Shown: positions 57,104-64,000 of the stretch, in pieces
Position numbering within the stretch: position 1 is the stretch's first letter
Layout of the letters: the number at the start of each line of letters is the position of its first letter
Origin: Microdochium bolleyi
Taxonomy: Eukaryota > Ascomycota > Sordariomycetes > Xylariales > Microdochiaceae
Direction of reading: 5' to 3'
Assembly: GCA_001566295.1 (NCBI GenBank)
Contig: KQ964273.1
Span: 181,289 to 245,288, forward strand
DNA length: 64,000 bases
Program-made: the position numbers and the translations under genes
Notes under the pieces: generated by a model
The model's database searches: none
The model's input: only the letters and a program-made list of their open reading frames with translations
Told to the model about the DNA's origin: nothing

Positions 57104-58868
57104 ATGGAGCAAACACGAATTCTTCCAGGGGCTGCCCGTAACTCGACAGGTGATCATGACGGAGCCGAACATCCCACCGAAACGACCGGCCTTCTCTCGG
57201 AAGTACAGAGTGTTCATACCACTGGCTCGGCTGGCATTCCCGATTCGGTAGGCGCGGTGCGTACCGTTGGTCTATTGTGTGCCATAATCTTCACAGCCTC
57301 TACTGCTGGCGGATTCCAGGGGCTGCCTGCCGCACGTACCTTCGAAGGCATCCTGTGCCAGCAATACTACACGAGCCACGAACGAACCCTTGTGAGCCTT
57401 AGTTTGCCGAGCGAGGACGACTGCAAGATCAGTGCCATTCAGAGCCAGCTCGTGTACCTGTTCGCTGTCAACAATGCCGCCACTGCGGCTGTCGGTTGCC
57501 TGGCGGCCATGCCGTGGGGTATCGCTGCTGACAAGTGAGTTTCCACGCAGAGATCCCATGACCGTGGCCGGGACGCTGGAAGCACGGAATTGACGATTGA
57601 CAGATACGGGCGGCGGTTTGTCCTTGCAATATGCCTCTACAGCAGCGCTCTGTCTATGGCGATATTCATCCTCGTTGCATGGTTCTCCGACGTCGTGCCA
57701 GTCAAGTTGATTTGGACATCGTCGCTGACCGGCTTGATCGGTGGCGGCAATGCGGTCGTGATGGCCTCGCTGTCAGGTATGCTGGCCGATGTACTACCAG
57801 AAGCCGAGCGGTACGTTGTTTGTTTCTCTTCCGTGCTCAATTCAAGCAATCACACGCTGACCGCTCGATAGTGCTGTCGGCTTCATGAGGATAAACGTGG
57901 CTGCCATGCTCGGCCACCTCATAGCACCGACAGTCGCGGGAGCGCTGATGCCCGTCGTTGGCTCCTGGGTATTGATGAGCCTAGGGTTTCTGCTGATGAT
58001 TGCTGCAGCAGCCTCCACCGGATTGCTGCCTGAAACACTTAGGACAGGAGACAAAACCACCGAAGGCAGAGAAGGCGATGAATCACCAAAGGCGGACAAG
58101 ATATGGAAAGGAGGCTTCAACCAGGTCTTGTCCGCGCTGAAGGACTCTGCTGGGGTCCTCCAGTCGAGATCGCTGATCCTGCTGGTCGTCACGACACTGC
58201 TCGCACTGCCCGCAAGTCTGTGCACTTTGAACCTGCTGTCTCTCTACACCTCGGCGCGGTTTCACATCCGTCTTGCGGAAACAGGATACATCCAGACAGC
58301 ATTTGGTATCGCCCAGGCGATCGTGGCTCTGGTCCTTCTCCCATGGCTGTCGCGAGTCACTATGCGTACTTCGGGCCACGATTACGCCCACAACGACAGT
58401 GGCCCTGACAATGGCGCCAACACTTCACCCACTTCCGAGAACACAAACTCGGCAAGATGGGCACCCTCCCTACAGCTCTTCGGCACCGAAGTCCGCCGCG
58501 ACCTCTCCCTCACCCGCCTCTCCCTTGCAGCGCTCACCCTCGGCGCTACTGTCCTCGGCCTGGCCCCATCCCTCCCATACTTCACCGCCGGGCTGGCCGT
58601 CATGGCGCTAGGCTCCGCAGCCGAGGGTCTGATCATGGGCCTCATGTCCACCTATGTGACCGCGGACCACCGCGCGCGGCTGTACACGCTCATAGGGATC
58701 CTGCAGGTCGTCAGCGCCTGCTACTCGGACCCGATGCTCGCGGCGTGCTACGCTGCGGGCCTGCAGCTCGGAGGGGTGTGGAGGGGCCTGCCGTACCTGT
58801 GCGTGGCGGTGTTCTGCGCGGTGCAGGGCGTGCTGGTCGGGTTTGTGAGGGTTCCACGGCGGGAGTGA
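57104..58868 (+). CDS. MFS transporter (putative product efflux)
   Basis: Three exons, 57104-57534, 57604-57810 and 57872-58868, give about 544 residues. Introns are 69 bases (GTGAGT...GACAG) and 61 bases (GTACGT, branch GCTGAC, CGATAG). Both splices restore conserved sequence: the first builds GIAADKYGRR, the major facilitator motif A between helices 2 and 3, and the second builds PEAERAVGFMRIN. An N-terminal cytosolic tail of about 50 residues (TETTGLLSE) precedes TM1 (VGLLCAIIFTASTAGG). A long central loop (about residues 255-280) and another charged loop near 370-410 divide the helices; about 11-12 segments are visible. It follows the acyltransferase in the same direction, 745 bases away, and probably exports the NRPS product or gives self-protection (inference). 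The N-terminal start is the least certain part. Confidence 0.85.
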
Positions 58869-59745
58869 GATGCTACAGCTTTCTGAGAAAGGCAGGATGG
58901 AAGCAGCCGGGCATGTAGATTGTCTAGACAACACAAATCTCCACAATGAAGGGTGCCAGAGCATTCTAACTATGAATTTGGTTCTTCGAACATTCGGCCG
59001 CATTATCAATTTACCGATTTTGAAAGAAGAATAAAATGAATGCACACATTAAGAAAAATATCCCCCAAAAACCAAAAGCCGCAGTTCAGCCACAGTAGGT
59101 GATTAGGGAACAGAGCTAAGATTTAGAAAAAAGTCAAACTAAAGGCTGGTTTCAGTTCTTGTCAATGAAATGTGTTTTCAGGAGACAGATGTGCCGGACT
59201 CCTGGGTATCACCTGGAGCTACGCAACCTGGCCTAATGCGCTTTGGATATTTTCGCATGTCGATCAAACTACGCTATAGTTATCAGATCAGAGGGTCAAC
59301 CTGGCCTAGTGATATGTATACGTTCATGCCTGCCCAGCAGTCATCCCTCCACCGGCATGCATCCTGCTCTCGCCCTCTGCGCACTCGCGCCTGCCTTCAT
59401 GGGAAACTGGCCGAGGCAGCAGCGACGTGAGCACGAGCTCTTTCCCTGCCATGTCCGATACTGCAGGGCCCAAAAGTGAGCATTGGGCAGTATCAAGCCA
59501 CGCCATTGGGCTTGGGGCGTCTTTCTCCTCCACCCACCATCTATCATCGCACGCCCGCCAGCATCACGACATCATCGCCACACACCACATTCGCTACCAT
59601 TGCATCTACACTCACTCTCTTAGTACTTCTTCCATTCATCGTCCAGCACATCTTACTCCAGGCGGAACCTCTATCTCCGCATCGACTGCCAGCCCAAACC
59701 CCCCCAGCAGGCGCTCTCACTCTCACTCATTGCTCATTGCCCGCC
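58869..59745. other. intergenic region
   Basis: An AT-rich stretch (about 58960-59170) follows the transporter stop. No gene is supported. The region from 59480 to 59740 is CA- and CT-rich, like a fungal promoter or leader. Confidence 0.5.
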
Positions 59746-62601
59746 ATGCCGTCCCCTGCGCAGATGCTCCCCTAGGAGATCTTCGAGCTGGTTGTGCAGC
59801 ATCTCGACGTCCACGACGCGGCCGCCTTCTGTGCCATGGACAGAGTCCACCATCTGCTGGCGCCCGGCCTCGTCCACAAGCCTCTCGCGGCTACCTACCC
59901 ACATCTCCTCGTCTGGGCCGCTCATGCTGGCTACATTGACCTCATCAGGCACCTGCTTGCTGCCGGTGCCGACCCAAACATCTGCTTTCGTCGCTGGGCA
60001 GTCATCGACAGAGATTTTGCCCATCCAGAAGACATCCTCGACAAGCTGTACAACCACCAGGTCTGGCTCCGCCAGTACAAAGGAACTGCAGCTCGTCTCT
60101 CCAGAAGACCGGTTCCGATTGCACTTGCCGCCAAGTCGTAGGTCACGAGCGGCACACTCAAACGCCGAACGGAGCTTCGCAAGAAGACAGCCGAACACTT
60201 TGCCCGCTTCTACAACGACGCAGTATACAACCAAACCTACACGAGCGCATGCCTGATTGGTGAGCCTTTCGAGCCTAACAGCTGGGACCTGACAAGATGG
60301 CAAGAGCCTGATCTTGCTGATCGCAGCTGGTGGTACCCTCTCCACGCAGCAGCGTCGGCTGGTCACAACGACATTGTCATGCTGCTTGTCAAGCACGGAG
60401 CCCATCTCGAGGCCCCAGCCGTCGGCCTGTGCGATTGCACCCACCCATGCTCGCCTGTCCAACGCGAGCACCATGAGTCCGTCGAGTGGCAAGATCAGGT
60501 CAGCTGGTCACCATTGCACGTTGCCCTGTGCGGCGGCCACGACACGACTGCGCAGCTACTACTCTCGCTCGGCGCCTCCACCAGCGTTGATTGTCTGCAG
60601 TCCACACCGACCGCCCTCTTCTCAGCGGTACGCCATGGCTGTGCGGCCACGGTCCAGCAGCTGCTCGATGCAGACCCGTCTGACGTCAACAGTCGTGATC
60701 AGTACGGCCTCACCCCCTTATTTCACTGCCTGGTCGGCAGTCATGGCTCTCACGCCGAAGAACGGCATGAGCAGGTTGCAAGACTCCTGCTCCAATATGG
60801 TGCAGATCCAGAGGTGGACCTCGGCGGGGGATGCACACTCCTCCATGCAGCCTGCCTCTATGGCTGGAGCGGACCAGCCCAACGAGTCCTCATTGCCCAC
60901 TACGCTGACCTTGGCCCGATCTGGCGCGGAATTCCGGGCTTCCCAGATCATGCCTTCCGCCCAATCGAGTTTGCGGCGTGGTTAGTTGAGGGCTATGACG
61001 AACAACATCACCAGCTGTTCAGAGGACACGACCTCGGGACAGCGCGTCCAGGACCAACGGGCGACCCAAGATCGGTTGTCGACATTCCCTTTGAAACCGC
61101 CCAGCAGGAAGCCTGTTTAGAGCTATGGTGTCACCGTAACGAGCTGATGCGTCTCTTGTTCCAACACGGCGGCGTTGCCATCGCCAATCCCAGAACGCAC
61201 TCTACCTACACCGCCCTGATCGCGGCCATTTCCACGGGCTCGTGCAGCACAGTCACTCGGCTCGTCAACACGTACGGCGTCTCTGTCCACGACACAAACA
61301 ACAGTGGAATGTTTCCCCTCCTCGCGGCCGTAACTTTGCGGGAAGAAAGACCGTGGATCAACATCAACCCCACTGATGGGACTGACAGCGTCAAAAGGAA
61401 GAACGACAGGTATTTGAGAATTGTCAAGTGTCTACTCAAGGGAGGAGCCGATGTCAATCAGCGCACTCAGAGTGGCACGACTGCGCTCCTTGCTGCATGC
61501 CAAGCTCCCAGTGACACTCTTGCCTGTCTTCAGAGCTGGCCCATCATCTCAGAGATGCTCAGCGCCGGTGCGGATATGCATATGGGCGATAACTCTGGGC
61601 TGCAACCCCTCGATGCTGCTCTGCAAGCTCGGAACCTTCACACCGCCACGCGCCTCATTCAATCCGGAGCCCAGTTGAACCAAACCACCCGTCGCTTTGT
61701 GGAATATGCAAAAGAGTTGCTCCACAATGCTGTGACACGATTGCCGCCTTGCGTAAGGAAGAATTGCACTTGCACCCCCGGCGTATACAGCCTCGTTACG
61801 TTCGGCTCCCTCGTCATATTTCGGCACCTTCTGCAGCGCGACGTTCGACATTCTATCCTGTCAGAGCCCACATGTTTCTGGCTAGCCTCACTCTGTCCCC
61901 ATCTTCCATTCGCAAGGCTCATGTTTGAACATGGCCGGCCCAACATCAGCGGGCGCGGCAAATTCAAACGGGGAACATGCCTGAGCAACATTACCCGCGC
62001 TTTCAACGAGAATTGTGAAGCGAGCCGATCAGCGATCCTGCCGCTCATCCCTCTGCTTCGCCTCAGCGGTGCCGACTTTGATCTCGCGTCCCCGGTATGG
62101 CACGCTTTGTCCGGAAAGAAGTGGACGGTGGCGAGGGCTCTGCTCGACGATGGCGCCATGATGACACGCCATTACATGAATTCGAAGTCGCAAGGCGACG
62201 TCATCCTCCAGCTCATCCAAGGACAGAGGTCACGCATCGTTCATGAGCTGATGAGATTCATTATTGCTCGGATGGCGCCGCAGTTCACCACGGCCGAGCT
62301 GAACCTATACCTCTACGAAGCATGCGCGCACCTCCATTTGACCATCATCGATATCTTGCTCGCCTCTGGGGCACAACGAGATGCTGTGCCTCCTCCAGCG
62401 AACTTACGCGGCGACTCGTGGCCTACCGGTAGCACGCCTGCCTCTATCCTAAAGCGAAGTTGGTCTCACAACTTGATGGAGGAAGGGATACTTTCGCCAA
62501 CCATGGAGCGCCACTACAACGCCATACTCGGTCTACTTCGTTCAGAACGATCATCTTCGTCGTGTTCAGTACAATCAACCCGTGGGAATGATCGAGTTTG
62601 A
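59746..62601 (+). pseudogene. F-box/ankyrin-repeat protein gene with two in-frame TAG codons
   Basis: One reading frame from the ATG at 59746 to 62601 (952 codons) encodes an F-box-like start (EIFELVVQHLDVHDAAAFCAMDRVHHLL) followed by many ankyrin repeats. Examples are LLVWAAHAGYIDLIRHLLAAGADPN, PLHAAASAGHNDIVMLLVKHGA, ALLAACQAP and IVKCLLKGGADVN. TAG codons interrupt it at 59773-59775 (codon 10, inside the LPxEI start of the F-box) and 60139-60141 (after the first ankyrin repeats). Reading continues in the same frame after both, with conserved repeats on each side, so nothing has been deleted. Each TAG could come from CAG by one C-to-T change. The intact part from the ATG at 60379 encodes 740 residues. 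A GTGAGC...CGCAG pair (60260-60326) looks like an intron, but removing its 67 bases breaks the ankyrin frame. It is probably a recent pseudogene; a shortened ankyrin protein is the alternative. Confidence 0.6.
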
Positions 62602-63431
62602 TGCATGGATGCGGCGTAATCGGGTCTGCATCCTGGTGGGCCAACTTGATTGGGATCAGAGTGGTGAATGTACTATTCCAGATGCACAACATGTCTATAT
62701 CAGCGAGTACATAACATTAGCAAGGCAGCGAAATTTACAGATATGGTCAGATGGAATCCGTAAGGTCTGAATGCAGGATTTGGCCTATAGACGCATGCAG
62801 CATGGTTGTGACCTTCCGTGGATCATTGTGCCACACCAACTCGAGTCTGCCCGCGCGGAGCGGGGTACAAGTTATCCCGTCTGAAATTCCTAGAACGATT
62901 GTATATCTTTCCTGACATGCCGGCCCCAAATGCTGATGCTTGAACGTTGTTTAGCCGACGATAGAAGTCATACCCACTGCCGCGACGGGCCGCAGAAGCA
63001 GCAGTGACCAATGACTACCTCATGTGGCGAGGTGCTGAGTGCTGCTGAACCCGTCCATGGGATGTGGGACCTTGTGCGCAACACTCCCGCAGGAGGTTGG
63101 GGTGGTATTTCGTGGGGTCATCATGCGGTGCTTACCCCCAGGGCTGATAAAGAGGAGTATCTGGGCGGGTGGTGTACCCTCGTTATACAACCCCTCTACG
63201 GTTTCTCGGGTTGAGAGATGCGGAGAGACGGTGGTATAAGACTTGGGGAGATCCTGGTATTTGTGCCCGCTTGTTTCTATTTATGCTTTGTAAAGCAGCG
63301 CAACCACGCAACTGTCTACTCCACAATCAAGTACGACAACGCACACGCGGAAGAACTTACTGGACAGCGACCGATAACAAGCACGCATAGCCTAAACAGA
63401 GCGAGTAAAGTCACCTCTCCGAAACGCCACG
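62602..63431. other. intergenic region
   Basis: I see no supported gene. A TATA-like GGTATAAGA at about 63232-63240 lies about 195 bases before the ATG of the next gene and may be its promoter. Confidence 0.45.
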
Positions 63432-64000
63432 ATGCGCTTCTCAACCATCTCCGTCGCGGCCATCGTCGTTGGCCTGGCTGCCGCGCTGCCGGGGAGCTCA
63501 CCGAATGGCGCAGTCTCGCTCGTAAGTCTGCTCTTGTCCCACTGCTGCTTCATTGTTGTCTCGTTGCTGGTCCTTTTCTCGGATCGCTGGCTGGGCGGCC
63601 TCGAGCGTTGAAGGTATGCAACGACAGCGGTCCAAAAGCGGAGACATGCGGGCATGAGCCAGCCTCAGCTGCTGGCCTGGGTTACGCTTGAGTGGAACTC
63701 CTCGCGCGGACTGTCTCCGGTCCCGGGGAGTGCTCTCTGCAATCGGAGACTGATCTGGAGAAATATAGGAGACCCGAGCCTGCGCGTCCAACGCCGCGTG
63801 CCTCCGCTCGTGCTGCACCGCGAAGAACGACTGCAGTTACCGTATCTGGAACTGCGACTACTCCAAGGTGAGTTTCCCCCGATTTTGCCTCGCTTTTCCC
63901 CCGTTTTGTTCCATGGAGGACAATAGCACCTCGCTGTTGCCCCTCCTTCTTCTTTGTTCTTAGGGATTCATCACAGGACTGTTGTCGCTCGATGCCGGGG
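63432..64000 (+). CDS. small secreted cysteine-rich protein, 5' part
   Basis: The first exon (63432-63521) encodes a clear signal peptide, RFSTISVAAIVVGLAAALP, and ends at a good GTAAGT donor. A likely second exon starts at 63614 (VCNDSGPKAETCG). A later exon reads CASNAACLRSCCTAKNDC, then SYRIWNCDYSK, and ends at a GTGAGT donor at 63868. A last visible exon starts at 63964 (GFITGLLSLDAG) and runs off the window. The junction between the second and third exons is not certain; the candidate acceptors are AATATAG/GAG and CCGAG/CC. Closely spaced Cys after a signal peptide suggest an extracellular disulfide-rich protein. I do not recognise the family. Confidence 0.5.

Noticed and set aside
60260..60326. 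Intron in the F-box/ankyrin gene (GTGAGC...CGCAG)
   Set aside because: Its length of 67 bases shifts the frame away from the ankyrin repeats, while the unspliced frame reads through without a stop. It also does not remove either TAG.
1..64000. CRISPR arrays, complete transposons or rRNA genes
   Set aside because: No regularly spaced repeats, transposase or reverse transcriptase motifs, long terminal repeats or rRNA-like sequence were recognised.

Overview
The window looks like nuclear DNA of a filamentous ascomycete (Pezizomycotina, plausibly a Sordariomycete). The evidence is short 60-155 bp introns with GT(GC)...CTRAC/TRAC...AG signals, a secreted AA9 lytic polysaccharide monooxygenase with a CBM1, a secreted GH2 beta-galactosidase, and a multi-modular fungal NRPS. 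The species cannot be named from the sequence alone.

Layout. 1-5 kb: gene-poor, with two decayed, mutually inverted copies of a cysteine-rich gene. 5.4-14 kb: ordinary genes, namely a secreted histidine phosphatase (-), a PhyH-type dioxygenase (+), a GH2 beta-galactosidase (-) and an AA9 LPMO (-). 14-18.5 kb: mostly empty, with one possible small secreted protein. 18.6-19.4 kb: a membrane fatty-acid-hydroxylase-type enzyme (+). 19.7-53.3 kb: one giant NRPS gene (-). 54.6-56.4 kb: a stand-alone acyltransferase (+), divergent from the NRPS. 57.1-58.9 kb: an MFS transporter (+). 59.7-62.6 kb: an F-box/ankyrin gene broken by two in-frame TAG codons. 63.4 kb to the end: the 5' part of a small secreted cysteine-rich protein.

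Main result. Four long minus-strand reading frames that look like separate NRPSs join into one gene of about 11,104 residues. They join across three short phase-0 introns, and none of the three downstream frames has a usable ATG. The order is T0-[C-A-T-C-A-T-E]x4: eight adenylation domains with an epimerase in every second module, so the predicted product is an acyl-capped octapeptide of strictly alternating L and D residues. This alternation is the stereochemical pattern of bacterial linear gramicidin. The protein starts with an orphan T domain and ends cleanly on an E domain, with no TE, reductase or terminal C domain. The three introns sit at the same place in the three C domains that follow an E domain, so each exon is one dimodule; this suggests growth by dimodule duplication.

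How the genes may work together (inference). The divergent acyltransferase resembles the acetyltransferase domain of fungal fatty acid synthase beta, cut out as a free protein with its catalytic Ser and His intact. It is the obvious candidate to load an acyl starter onto T0. The MFS protein could export the product and the nearby hydroxylase could modify the lipid. No pathway regulator and no release enzyme is visible in the window.
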